From: Inquilinus limosus DSM 16000
GTDB taxonomy: Bacteria > Pseudomonadota > Alphaproteobacteria > DSM-16000 > Inquilinaceae
Assembly (NCBI RefSeq): GCF_000423185.1
Contig: NZ_KE383985.1
Coordinates: 86,632 to 150,631 of the forward strand
DNA: 64,000 nucleotides
Direction: 5' to 3'
In this document: in pieces, positions 40,524 to 48,729 of the stretch
Position numbering within the stretch: the first letter of the stretch is position 1
Layout: each line of letters opens with the position of its first letter
The notes under the pieces: model-generated
Told to the model about the DNA's origin: nothing
The model's input: the letters and a program-made list of their open reading frames with translations, nothing else
Database searches by the model: none
Position numbers and translations under genes: made by a program

Positions 40524-41783
40524 ATGACCGAGGGAGCGCAGAGGGTGCCGGGGTCCGGCCTGACCGCCATCGTGGTCAAGGGCTATCCGCGGCTGTCGGA
40601 GACCTTCATCGCGCAGGAGATCCTGGGCCTGCAGCAGCTCGGCCAGCGCCAGCTGATCGTGTCGCTGCGACACCCGACGGACAGCCAGGTGCACGGGCTG
40701 AACCGCCGGATCACCGCGCCGGTGCTGTACCTGCCGGAATATCTGTATCAGGAGCAGGCGCGGGTCGAGGCGGCGCGCGACTGGGCCCGGTGCCAGCCCG
40801 GCTACGCCGCCGCCTATGCCGCCTTCCGCCGCGACTTCCGGCGCGACCCGACGCCGAACCGCTGGCGCCGCTTCGGCCAGGCCTGCGTGCTGGCGCGCGA
40901 GCTGCCGCCCGAGACGAGCTGGATCTACATCCACTATCTGCACACCCCGGCTTCGGTCGGCCGCTATGCCGCGCTGATCCGCGGCCTGCCCTGGAGCGTC
41001 TCGGCCCACGCCAAGGACATCTGGACGACGCCGGAGTGGGAGCTGCGCGAGAAGCTGGCCGAGGCGCGCTGGGCCGCCACCTGCACCGCGGTCAACCACG
41101 CCTATCTGGCCAGGCTGGCGCCGGAGCCGGGACGGGTGTCGCTGGTGCATCACGGCCTCGACTTCGGCCGCTTCCCCGACCCGATCGCCCGGCCGCGCCG
41201 CGACGGCCGCGACCCGGCCGACCCGGTGCGGCTGATCTCGGTCGGCCGCGCGGTCGAGAAGAAGGGCTTCGACCGGCTGCTCGACGCCTTCGCGGCGCTG
41301 CCGCCGAACCTGGCCTGGCACTGGACCCATATCGGCGGCGGCGCGCTGCTGCCCGACCTGCGGGCCCAGGCGCTTCGGCTCGGCCTCGCCGACCGGATCG
41401 AATGGCGTGGCGCCTTGACCCAGGATGCGGTGCTGGCGGCGCTGCTCGACTCCGACCTGTTCGTGCTGACCGCGCGCATCGCCGCCGACGGCGACCGCGA
41501 CGGGCTGCCGAATGTGCTGATGGAGGCGCAGGCCACCGGCCTGTGCTGCCTCGCCACCTCCGTCTCGGCGATCCCGGAGCTGATCCTGGACGGCGAGACC
41601 GGGGTGCTGGTGCCGCCGGACAACGTGCCGGCCGCCGCCGACGCCCTGGCCGGGCTGATCATGGACCCGGCCCGCCGCGCCAAGCTGGGCGCCGCGGGCG
41701 CCGCGCGGGTGCGGCGCGACTTCGGCTTCGCCGTCGGCCTGGCCAAGCTGGCCCGCCGCTTCGGCCTGCCAGCTCCCGGATGA
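40524..41783 (+). CDS. Glycosyltransferase family 4
   Basis: 419-residue GT-B enzyme of the GT4 (RfaB/colanic-acid) type. N-terminal: VVKGYPRLSETFIAQEILGL. C-terminal: LISVGRAVEKKGFDRLLDAF (about 237-256), GALTQDAVLAALLDSDLFVLTA, and the EPVD-type donor motif region GLPNVLMEAQATGLCCLAT (about 330). It is 7 bp after the previous glycosyltransferase and overlaps the next by 4 bases. Likely adds a sugar to a growing glycan or lipid carrier on the inner face of the membrane. Confidence 0.88.
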   Translation: MTEGAQRVPGSGLTAIVVKGYPRLSETFIAQEILGLQQLGQRQLIVSLRHPTDSQVHGLNRRITAPVLYLPEYLYQEQARVEAARDWARCQPGYAAAYAAFRRDFRRDPTPNRWRRFGQACVLARELPPETSWIYIHYLHTPASVGRYAALIRGLPWSVSAHAKDIWTTPEWELREKLAEARWAATCTAVNHAYLARLAPEPGRVSLVHHGLDFGRFPDPIARPRRDGRDPADPVRLISVGRAVEKKGFDRLLDAFAALPPNLAWHWTHIGGGALLPDLRAQALRLGLADRIEWRGALTQDAVLAALLDSDLFVLTARIAADGDRDGLPNVLMEAQATGLCCLATSVSAIPELILDGETGVLVPPDNVPAAADALAGLIMDPARRAKLGAAGAARVRRDFGFAVGLAKLARRFGLPAPG

Positions 41784-42904
41784 GGATCGCCTTCTACGCG
41801 CCGATGAAGCCGCCGGGCCATCCGGTCCCCTCCGGCGACCGGCGCATGGCGCGCCTGCTGATCGAGGCGCTGCGGCGCGGCGGGCACGAGGTCCGCCTCG
41901 CCAGCCGGCTGCGCAGCTGGGATCCGGGGCTGGACCCGGCCCGGCCGGCCCGGATCGAGGCGCTGGGCGCCCGTGTCGCCGACCGCCTGATCCGGCGCTG
42001 GCGGGCGGCCGGGGCCGACCGGCCCGATCTCTGGTTCACCTACCACCTCTACCACAAGGCGCCGGACTGGCTGGGGCCGCCGGTGGCCGCGGCGCTGGGC
42101 ATCCCCTATGTCGCCGCCGAGGCGTCGCACGCGCCGCGCCGCGCCGAGGGACCCTGGGCCGCCGGGCACCGCGCCGCCGCCGCGGCGATCCGCCGGGCCG
42201 CGGCGCTGGTCACCTTCAGCGACAGGGACGCCACCGGCCTGTCCGCCCTGGTGCCGGCGGAGCGCATCGTCCGCCTGCCGCCCTTCCTCGACGCCGCCCC
42301 CTTTGCCGCCGTCATCCGCCGGCCGGCCGACCCGCCGCGGCTGATCGCCGTCGGCATGATGCGGGAGGGCGACAAGGAGCGGTCCTATGCCCTGCTGGCG
42401 GCCGCCCTGCGGCGCCTCGCCGATCGGCCGTGGACCCTGACCGTGGTCGGCGACGGCCCGGCCCGGCCCCGGATCGAGCCGCTCTACGATCCTTCCCGGA
42501 CCTCGTTCCGCGGCGCGCTGCCGCCCGAATCGATGCCGCAGGTGCTGGCGGAGGCCGACCTGTTCGTCTGGCCCGCGGTCAACGAGGCCTTCGGCATGGC
42601 GCTGCTGGAGGCCCAGGCCGCCGGCCTGCCGGCGGTTGTCGGGGCGGCCGGGGGCGTCACCGGCGGCATCGCCGGGATCCTGCGGCATGGTGAGACCGGT
42701 CTGCTGGCCCCGGTGGGCGACGAGGCCGCCTTCGCCGCCGCGGTCGCCGCCCTGCTGGACGACCCCGCCCAACGCCGCACCATGGGCGAGGCCGCCCGCG
42801 CCAACATCCTGGCCCGGCACGACATCGCCGCCGCGGCCGCGATCCTCGACCGTACGCTGCGGCAGGTCGTGGCGGGGCACGATGACCGTTCGCACACCAG
42901 ATAG
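41780..42904 (+). CDS. Glycosyltransferase family 4
   Basis: 374-residue GT-B glycosyltransferase. It starts MRIAFYAPMKPPGHPVPSGDRRMARLL, followed by GHEVRLASRLRSWDPG. The C-terminal donor domain includes LIAVGMMREGDKERSYALLAAAL (about 190) and FVWPAVNEAFGMALLEAQAAGLP (about 264-286), the catalytic loop of GT4. The ATG overlaps the stop of the previous gene (ATGA). The gene ends 68 bp before a toxin-antitoxin pair. Confidence 0.88.
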   Translation: MRIAFYAPMKPPGHPVPSGDRRMARLLIEALRRGGHEVRLASRLRSWDPGLDPARPARIEALGARVADRLIRRWRAAGADRPDLWFTYHLYHKAPDWLGPPVAAALGIPYVAAEASHAPRRAEGPWAAGHRAAAAAIRRAAALVTFSDRDATGLSALVPAERIVRLPPFLDAAPFAAVIRRPADPPRLIAVGMMREGDKERSYALLAAALRRLADRPWTLTVVGDGPARPRIEPLYDPSRTSFRGALPPESMPQVLAEADLFVWPAVNEAFGMALLEAQAAGLPAVVGAAGGVTGGIAGILRHGETGLLAPVGDEAAFAAAVAALLDDPAQRRTMGEAARANILARHDIAAAAAILDRTLRQVVAGHDDRSHTR

Positions 42905-42914
42905 AGGGCTGCCC

Positions 42915-42958
42915 TTGCGGGCAGACGTGCAGGCGCCATATCTTACCATCGTCTTACC
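42915..42958 (+). promoter_or_regulatory. Promoter and direct repeat ahead of the AbrB/PIN pair
   Basis: A -35-like TTGCGG (42915-42920), 17-bp spacer, and -10-like ATATCT (42938-42943). Just after are two direct repeats TCTTACC (42941-42947 and 42952-42958), 11 bp apart, one helical turn. This fits an autoregulated toxin-antitoxin operator; binding is an inference. Confidence 0.5.
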
Positions 42959-42972
42959 TGGGAAGATGCATC

Positions 42973-43248
42973 ATGGTTTCTGGACCGGAGCGGCAGACGA
43001 CAGTCGTCTCGACCAAGGGTCAGGTCATCCTGCCCAAGGCGATCCGCGACCGGCGACACTGGTCCGCCGGGACGCGGCTGACGGTCGAAGACACGCCCGA
43101 AGGCGTCGTCCTGAAGCCGGCGCCGCTTTTTGCCGAAACCAGCATCGGCGAGGTGTTCGGGAGTCTCGCCTATGCCGGGCCGGCACGGTCGCTCGAGGAC
43201 ATGGCTGCCGCGATCGCAGCCGAGGCCAAGCGCCGTGCGCGCGATTGA
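42973..43248 (+). CDS. AbrB/SpoVT-family antitoxin (VapB/MazE-like)
   Basis: 91 residues. The swapped-hairpin DNA-binding fold is at the N-terminus: TTVVSTKGQVILPKAIRDRR and TRLTVEDTPEGVVLKPA. The C-terminal 40 residues would wrap the toxin. It overlaps the PIN toxin start by 14 bases, and this coupling is typical of type II toxin-antitoxin pairs. The antitoxin should neutralise the PIN nuclease and repress the operon. The pair is inserted between glycosyltransferase genes. Confidence 0.85.
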   Translation: MVSGPERQTTVVSTKGQVILPKAIRDRRHWSAGTRLTVEDTPEGVVLKPAPLFAETSIGEVFGSLAYAGPARSLEDMAAAIAAEAKRRARD

Positions 43249-43624
43249 CACCAACGTCCTCGTCCGCTTCCTGGTCGCCGACGACAAGCGCCAGGCCGAA
43301 CGGGCGCGAATGGCCTTCGCGGCCGGCGACATCACCATCGCCACGACCGTCATGCTGGAGAGCGAATGGGTGCTGCGCAGCGCCTACGGCTTCCCGCCGG
43401 ACCAGGTCGCCGACGCGCTGCGGAAGCTTGCCGGACTCCCTGGCGTCACGCTCGAGGAACCGGCTCTCATCGCGCAGGCGCTGGACCGCATGGTTGGGGG
43501 TATGGATTTCGCCGACGCGCTGCATCTCGGCAAGGCGAGTCACTGCGACGCCTTCCTGACGTTCGACCGCAAGCTGATCAAGACCGCAGCCAAGCAGCCG
43601 TCCGTCAACATCCGAGAGCCTTGA
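43235..43624 (+). CDS. PIN-domain toxin (VapC-like ribonuclease)
   Basis: 129-residue PIN domain. Acidic metal ligands are visible: D5 in RAIDTNVLVRF, the glutamate in TVMLESEWVLR, and DFADALHLGKA with further aspartates, then FLTFDRKLIKTA. VapC-type toxins cleave specific RNAs to halt growth. GTG start at 43235, overlapping the antitoxin end by 14 bases, so the pair is translationally coupled. The toxin gene ends 4 bp before the phosphatase gene. Confidence 0.87.
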   Translation: MRAIDTNVLVRFLVADDKRQAERARMAFAAGDITIATTVMLESEWVLRSAYGFPPDQVADALRKLAGLPGVTLEEPALIAQALDRMVGGMDFADALHLGKASHCDAFLTFDRKLIKTAAKQPSVNIREP

Positions 43625-43628
43625 CCGC

Positions 43629-44213
43629 GTGACCCGCCTCCTCGTCCTGCGCCACGCGCCGACCGCGTGGAATGCCGAACGCCGGATCCAGGGCCGGGCC
43701 GACATCCCGCTGTCCGAGGCCGGGCGCGCGGCGGCCGCCCGATGGCGGCTGCCGGAGTGGGCCGCAGGCTGGCAGGCGCTGGCCAGCCCGCTGTGCCGGG
43801 CCCTGGAGACGGCGCGGCTGCTGGGCCTCGACCCGGCGCCGGAGCCGGCGCTGACCGAGCTGCACTGGGGCGAATGGGAAGGGCTGCGCCTGTCCGACAA
43901 GACCAGGATCGACCCGGCGGAGCTGGCCCGACGCGAGGCGCTGGGCCTGGATTTCCGCGCCCCGGGCGGCGAGTCCTACCGCGAGCTGCAGGCCCGGCTG
44001 GCGCCGCTTCTGGCGCGGCTGGCTGCGGCGAAGCGCGACACCGTGGCCGTCTGTCATCGCGGCGTCATCCTGGCGCTCTATGCCTTGGCCGCCGATTGGA
44101 CCATGATCGGCGACGCGCCGGACGGGCTGCAGTGGGGCTGCGCACACCTGTTCCGGCTGGACTCGACGGGGGCGCCGGTGATCGAGCGGCTGAACATTCC
44201 TGTGGCGGCATGA
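43629..44213 (+). CDS. Histidine phosphatase family protein
   Basis: 194-residue phosphatase of the phosphoglycerate-mutase type. The catalytic RHG-type motif is LVLRHAPTAWN (H9), the second histidine is in VAVCHRGVILAL, and ELHWGEWEG (about 77-85) is also typical. Family members include alpha-ribazole phosphatases and sugar phosphatases. GTG start at 43629; the stop overlaps the next gene by 4 bases. Context in a glycan cluster suggests a sugar- or lipid-phosphate substrate, but that is an inference. Confidence 0.87.
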   Translation: MTRLLVLRHAPTAWNAERRIQGRADIPLSEAGRAAAARWRLPEWAAGWQALASPLCRALETARLLGLDPAPEPALTELHWGEWEGLRLSDKTRIDPAELARREALGLDFRAPGGESYRELQARLAPLLARLAAAKRDTVAVCHRGVILALYALAADWTMIGDAPDGLQWGCAHLFRLDSTGAPVIERLNIPVAA

Positions 44214-45373
44214 AGGTCCTGTTTCACGTTCAGCATCTGCTGGGCATCGGCCATGTCCGGCGGGCGGCGGCGATCACCCGAGCCCTGGCCGAGGCCGGCT
44301 TCGCCGTGACCGTGGCCCAGGGCGGATTCGCCGTGCCCGGCACCGACTGGGGCGGCGCCGAGGTGGTGCCGCTGCCGCCGGTGCGGTCGGCCGACACCGG
44401 CTTTCGCACCCTGCTCGATGCCGAGGACCGGCCGATCGACAGCGGCTGGAAGAAGCGGCGCGCCGCCGAGCTGCTGGCGCTGCTGGCCCGGACCAGGCCC
44501 GACATCGTGTTGGTCGAGACCTTTCCCTTCGGCCGCCGCGCCTTCGCCTTCGAGCTGGTGCCGATGCTGGAGATCGCCCGCCGCGCCAGCCCCCGGCCGC
44601 TGATCGCCTGCTCGGTCCGCGACATCCTGGTCGACAAGAAGGACCCGGCCAAGGTCGAGGGCATGGCCGACACCGCCCTCGCCCTGTTCGACCTGGTGCT
44701 GGTGCATGGCGACCCGGCGGTGATCCCGTTCGAGGCCAGCTTCCCGCCGGCGCCGCGGGTCGCCCGGCTGATCCGCTACACCGGCTATGTCGGCGCGCCG
44801 TCGACCCGAGAGGCGCCGCCGGGCGACGGCGTCGACGAGGTGATCGTCTCGGTCGGCGGCGGCGCGGTCGGCGCCGACCTGCTGCGCACCGCCCTCGCCG
44901 CCCGCGCGCTGTCCGGCCAAAGCGGGGCGCGCTGGCGCCTGCTGGCCGGGCCCGACCTGCCCGCCGGCACCGTCGCCGAACTGACCGCGGCGGCGCCGGA
45001 GGGCGTGCCCGGGGACGTCATCGTGGAACCAGCGCGGCCGGACTTCCCGAGCCTGCTGTCGCGCTGCCGCCTGTCGATCAGCCAGGCCGGCTACAACACG
45101 GTGATGGATGTGGTGCGGGCCGGCTGCCGCGCCGTCTTCGTGCCCTTCGCCGCCGCCGGGGAGACCGAGCAGACCCGGCGGGCGGAGCTTCTGGCCGCCC
45201 GCGGCCACTGCCTCGTGGTGCCGGAGGCGGGGCTGACGCCGCAGCGCCTGGCCTGCGCGGTGGACGACGCCATGGCCGCGCCCCCGCCGCCGCGCGCGGC
45301 GCTGGCCCTGGACGGTGCCCGGACCGCCGCGGTCCTCCTGCGCGACGCCGCTTCGAGCCGGAGCGCCGCGTGA
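44210..45373 (+). CDS. Glycosyltransferase, MurG-like (COG4671 family)
   Basis: 387-residue GT-B glycosyltransferase, second of its family here. The N-terminal motif is VLFHVQHLLGIGHVRRAAAI, parallel to the 39314 gene's. The C-terminal donor region reads CRLSISQAGYNTVMDVVRAG (about 285) and VFVPFAAAGETEQTRRAELL, closely like MurG. The two copies are well diverged, so probably distinct sugars or steps. The ATG overlaps the phosphatase stop (ATGA). Confidence 0.85.
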   Translation: MKVLFHVQHLLGIGHVRRAAAITRALAEAGFAVTVAQGGFAVPGTDWGGAEVVPLPPVRSADTGFRTLLDAEDRPIDSGWKKRRAAELLALLARTRPDIVLVETFPFGRRAFAFELVPMLEIARRASPRPLIACSVRDILVDKKDPAKVEGMADTALALFDLVLVHGDPAVIPFEASFPPAPRVARLIRYTGYVGAPSTREAPPGDGVDEVIVSVGGGAVGADLLRTALAARALSGQSGARWRLLAGPDLPAGTVAELTAAAPEGVPGDVIVEPARPDFPSLLSRCRLSISQAGYNTVMDVVRAGCRAVFVPFAAAGETEQTRRAELLAARGHCLVVPEAGLTPQRLACAVDDAMAAPPPPRAALALDGARTAAVLLRDAASSRSAA

Positions 45374-45427
45374 GAAGACTGGAGGAGTCCGGATTCGAGG
45401 ATGCGGGGCTTGCCGCCCGGACGCGGC

Positions 45428-45452
45428 CTGCGGCTATAGTGCCGCTTTCGTC
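45428..45452 (+). promoter_or_regulatory. Possible internal promoter
   Basis: TTGCCG-type -35 near 45412 followed by a TATAGT -10 near 45435-45440, about 30 bp upstream of the ATG at 45469. It is the reason for preferring that start for the deacetylase gene. Support is weak. Confidence 0.3.
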
Positions 45453-45468
45453 CGGACCTTCCCGATCC

Positions 45469-46257
45469 ATGCCCGTGCCGACCAAGCCCCCTGCCCTGCC
45501 GCCCGAACCCTGGACCGAGCTGCGGGCCGAGCTGGACCGGTGGGCCGCGCTGGGCCGCCGTGCGAGCTTCTGGTGGCGCGACGACGACGCGGTCGCGCCG
45601 AGCCCGGCGCTGGACCGGCTGCTGGCCCTGGCCGCCCGCCACGGACGCTGGGTCGCGCTGGCGGTCATCCCGGACGGGACCGGGCCGGCACTGGCGGAGC
45701 GCCTGGCCGGCACCCCGACGGTGGCGATCCAGCACGGCTGGGCGCATCGGTCGCACGCGCCGGCCGGCGAGAAGACGGCGGAGCTCGGCGACCACCGGCC
45801 GGCCGAGGCCGTTCTGGCCGAGCTGAGCGCCGGCCGTGACAAGCTGCAGGCCCTGTTCGGCGACCGCTTCCGCCCGGTGCTGGCGCCGCCCTGGAACCGC
45901 ATCGGCCCGCAGCTGCGCGCCCGGCTGGGCGAGGCCGGCCTCCTCGTGCTGTCCGGCTTCGGCGCGCGGGATGCGGCGCCGGGCCCGGCGCAGGTCAACA
46001 CCCATGCCGATCCGGTCGACTGGCGCGGCGGCCGCGGCTTCGCCGGCATCGACCGGACACTGGCGCCGATCCTGCGTCACCTCGCCGACCGCCGCGTCGG
46101 CGCCGCCGATCCGGAGGAGCCGACCGGGATCCTGACGCATCACCTGGTGCATGACGACGAGGGATGGATCTTCCTGGACGGCCTGTTCTCCCTGTTGAGC
46201 CGGCACCCGGCGGCCGCCTGGCCGGATGCCGACAGCCTGTTCGGAGCCCGGCGATGA
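45469..46257 (+). CDS. Polysaccharide-deacetylase-like protein
   Basis: 262 residues in the NodB-homology fold, family CE4-like: FWWRDDDAVAPSPALDRLL with the metal-site aspartates near residue 35, IQHGWAHRSHAP with the second histidine pair (HxxxH form), and LAPPWNRIGPQL, the active-site loop. It lacks a signal peptide, so it acts in the cytosol, unlike most deacetylases. A longer GTG start at 45370 overlaps the previous stop (GTGA) and would add 33 residues that look non-conserved; the ATG at 45469 is preferred. The next gene overlaps its stop. Confidence 0.75.
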   Translation: MPVPTKPPALPPEPWTELRAELDRWAALGRRASFWWRDDDAVAPSPALDRLLALAARHGRWVALAVIPDGTGPALAERLAGTPTVAIQHGWAHRSHAPAGEKTAELGDHRPAEAVLAELSAGRDKLQALFGDRFRPVLAPPWNRIGPQLRARLGEAGLLVLSGFGARDAAPGPAQVNTHADPVDWRGGRGFAGIDRTLAPILRHLADRRVGAADPEEPTGILTHHLVHDDEGWIFLDGLFSLLSRHPAAAWPDADSLFGARR

Positions 46258-46793
46258 CCGCCCACCGCTATGCCATGGCCGAGCTGGGGGGCGACTACGC
46301 GCGCGGCGCGGCGGGGCTGGCCCTGACCGCGCTGCCGCTGATCCTGCTGCCGATGCACTGGATCGTCGCCCTGGCCTTCGCCGTCGCGGCGCTGGTGTTC
46401 CTGGCCTTCCTCCTGCGAACCTGGCTGCGGCATCGGAGCGTGATCGAGGCCGACGACCAGGGCATCGTCGCGCACGGCCCGTTCGGCGTCCGCATCGCCT
46501 GGCGCGACCTGTCGCACTTCCGGCTGCGCTACTTCTCGGTCCGGCGCGACCGCCAGCGCGGCTGGATGCAGCTCGACCTCGGTGGCGGCGGCGGCCGTCG
46601 GCTGAAGATCGAATCGACCATCAGCGGCTTCGAGGAGATCGCGTCGCGCGCGCATGACGCGGCGGTCGCCAAGGGCCTGCCGATCGACGATTCGAGCCAG
46701 GCCAACCTGATGTCGCTCGGCCTGATCGCGCCCAAGGGCGGGCTGGCCGAGCGCTGGGGCGTCCGCCCCGCCGGCGACGGGTCCGAGGAATGA
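46254..46793 (+). CDS. Hypothetical membrane protein
   Basis: 179 residues. Two hydrophobic segments near the N-terminus (GAAGLALTALPLILLPM and IVALAFAVAALVFLAFLLR), then a beta-rich C-terminal part with SVIEADDQGIVAHGPFGVRIAWRDLSHFRLRYFS, similar to small PH-like YcxB/bPH2 domains (weak resemblance). The ATG overlaps the deacetylase stop. Function is unknown; it is the last gene of the glycan cluster. Confidence 0.72.
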   Translation: MTAHRYAMAELGGDYARGAAGLALTALPLILLPMHWIVALAFAVAALVFLAFLLRTWLRHRSVIEADDQGIVAHGPFGVRIAWRDLSHFRLRYFSVRRDRQRGWMQLDLGGGGGRRLKIESTISGFEEIASRAHDAAVAKGLPIDDSSQANLMSLGLIAPKGGLAERWGVRPAGDGSEE

Positions 46794-46842
46794 CGGGCGC
46801 GGGGGCGAGAGACCGGACGACAGCGGACGGGGGCCGGCCGCG

Positions 46843-48729
46843 GTGACCGACATCCTGCGCCTGCACGATCTGCGCATCGGCTTCACCGTCCCCGGCGGCA
46901 CGCTCGAGGCCGTGCGCGGCGTGTCGCTGCGGGTGCCGGCCGGCAAGACCGTCGCCGTGGTCGGCGAGAGCGGCTCCGGCAAGTCGGTGCTGGCGCAGGC
47001 GGTGATGGGCATCCTGCCCAGCAACGGCCGCGTCACCGGCGGCAAGATCCTGTTCAGCGACCCGGACCGGCCGGGGACCGTCGTCGACCTGGCGAAGCTG
47101 CCGGTGGAGGGCGCGGAATACCGCGACATCCGCGGCGGCCGGATCTCGATGATCTTCCAGGAGCCGATGACCTCGCTGTCGCCGCTGCACACGGTCGGCA
47201 ACCAGATCGTCGAGGCGGTGCGGCTGCACCGGCCGGTCGGCCCGGCCGAGGCGCGCGACCTGGCCCGCGAGATGCTGCGCCTGGTCGGCTTCCCCAACCC
47301 CGCCCGGGCGCTGCGCACCTATCCGTTCGAGCTGTCCGGCGGTCTGCGCCAGCGCGCCATGATCGCCATGGCGCTGGTCTGCCACCCCGCCCTGCTGATC
47401 GCCGACGAGCCGACCACCGCGCTCGACGTCACCATCCAGGCCCAGATCCTGAAGCTGATGCTGGACCTGCAGGCCGAGCTGGGGATGGCGATCATGATCA
47501 TCACCCACGACCTCGGCATCGTCGCCAATATCGCCGACGAGGTGGTGGTGATGTATCGCGGCGAGGTGATGGAATCCGGGCCGATCGGCCCGATCTTCAC
47601 CGACCCCGGCCACCCCTATCTGAAGGCGCTGCTGCGGGCGGTGCCGCGCTTCGACATGGGGACGGAGCGGCTGGTGCCGATCCGCGAGATCCGCCAGGGC
47701 GACGGCCACATGCTGGCCGCGCGCAAGCGGGCCTGGACCGAGGCGGCCGAGGCGGCGGGCCCGCTGCTGACGGTCGAGGGCGTCGCCAAGACCTTCACCA
47801 TCCGCAACAGCGGCCTGCTCGGCGGCGGGCACGAGGAGCAGATCAAGGCGGTCGACGACGTCTCCTTCACCATCCGGCGGGGCGAGTGCCTGGGCCTGGT
47901 CGGCGAGAGCGGCTGCGGCAAGACCACCCTGTCGAAGATCCTGATGCGGGCGCTGACGCCGGATGCCGGCAGCATCCGCTTCAACGACCACGGCAAGCCG
48001 GTCGACGTGCTGGCGCTGGAGGGCGAGGACCTCAAATCCTTCCGCCCGCGCATGCAGTTCATCTTCCAGGACCCGTTCAGCTCGCTGAACCCGCGGATGA
48101 CGGTGTTCGACATCCTGACCGAGCCCTTGACCATCCACGGCATCGGCACGCCGGCCGAGCGCAAGGCGATCGCCAAGGAGCTGATGGGGCTGGTCGGGCT
48201 CGACATCCGCCATCTGCAGCGCTATCCGCACAGCTTCTCCGGCGGCCAGCGCCAGCGCATCGGCATCGCCCGGGCGCTGGCGCTGCGCCCCGACCTGGTG
48301 ATCTGCGACGAGCCGGTCTCGGCGCTCGACGTCTCGATCCAGGCGCAGATCCTGAACCTGCTGAAGGACCTCAAGGACCGGCTGGGCCTGACCTATCTGT
48401 TCATCAGCCACAATCTGGCGGTGGTCGACTACATCGCCGACCGGATCATGGTGATGTGCCGCGGCCGGGTGGTGGAGCTGGCGCCGCGCGCCCTGCTCTT
48501 CGCCCGGCCGGTGCATCCCTACACCAAGGCGCTGCTGGCGGCGGTGCCGGCCCCGGACCCGGCGCGGCGGCTGGATTTCGCGGCGCTGATGGGCGGCCGC
48601 GCCTCCGATCCCGGGGCCTGGCCGGCGCCCTTCACCCTGCGGCCCGACGTGCCGGGCCGGCTGGTCGAGATCGACAAGGGCCATTTCGTCCGCGCCACGG
48701 ACGAGCCGGCGCTGGAGCTGGCGTCGTGA
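46843..48729 (+). CDS. Oligopeptide ABC transporter, fused double ATPase
   Basis: 628 residues in which two OppD/OppF-type ATPase units are fused. First Walker A GESGSGKS (41-48), signature LSGGLRQR and Walker [13 protein letters not shown]. Second Walker [10 protein letters not shown] (about 353-361), signature FSGGQRQR (about 465) and Walker [12 protein letters not shown]. Each half ends with an oligopeptide-specific C-terminal region. GTG start at 46843. First gene of ATPase-SBP-permease-permease, and its stop overlaps the SBP start. Resembles YejF and GsiA. Confidence 0.93.
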   Translation: MTDILRLHDLRIGFTVPGGTLEAVRGVSLRVPAGKTVAVVGESGSGKSVLAQAVMGILPSNGRVTGGKILFSDPDRPGTVVDLAKLPVEGAEYRDIRGGRISMIFQEPMTSLSPLHTVGNQIVEAVRLHRPVGPAEARDLAREMLRLVGFPNPARALRTYPFELSGGLRQRAMIAMALVCHPALLIADEPTTALDVTIQAQILKLMLDLQAELGMAIMIITHDLGIVANIADEVVVMYRGEVMESGPIGPIFTDPGHPYLKALLRAVPRFDMGTERLVPIREIRQGDGHMLAARKRAWTEAAEAAGPLLTVEGVAKTFTIRNSGLLGGGHEEQIKAVDDVSFTIRRGECLGLVGESGCGKTTLSKILMRALTPDAGSIRFNDHGKPVDVLALEGEDLKSFRPRMQFIFQDPFSSLNPRMTVFDILTEPLTIHGIGTPAERKAIAKELMGLVGLDIRHLQRYPHSFSGGQRQRIGIARALALRPDLVICDEPVSALDVSIQAQILNLLKDLKDRLGLTYLFISHNLAVVDYIADRIMVMCRGRVVELAPRALLFARPVHPYTKALLAAVPAPDPARRLDFAALMGGRASDPGAWPAPFTLRPDVPGRLVEIDKGHFVRATDEPALELAS

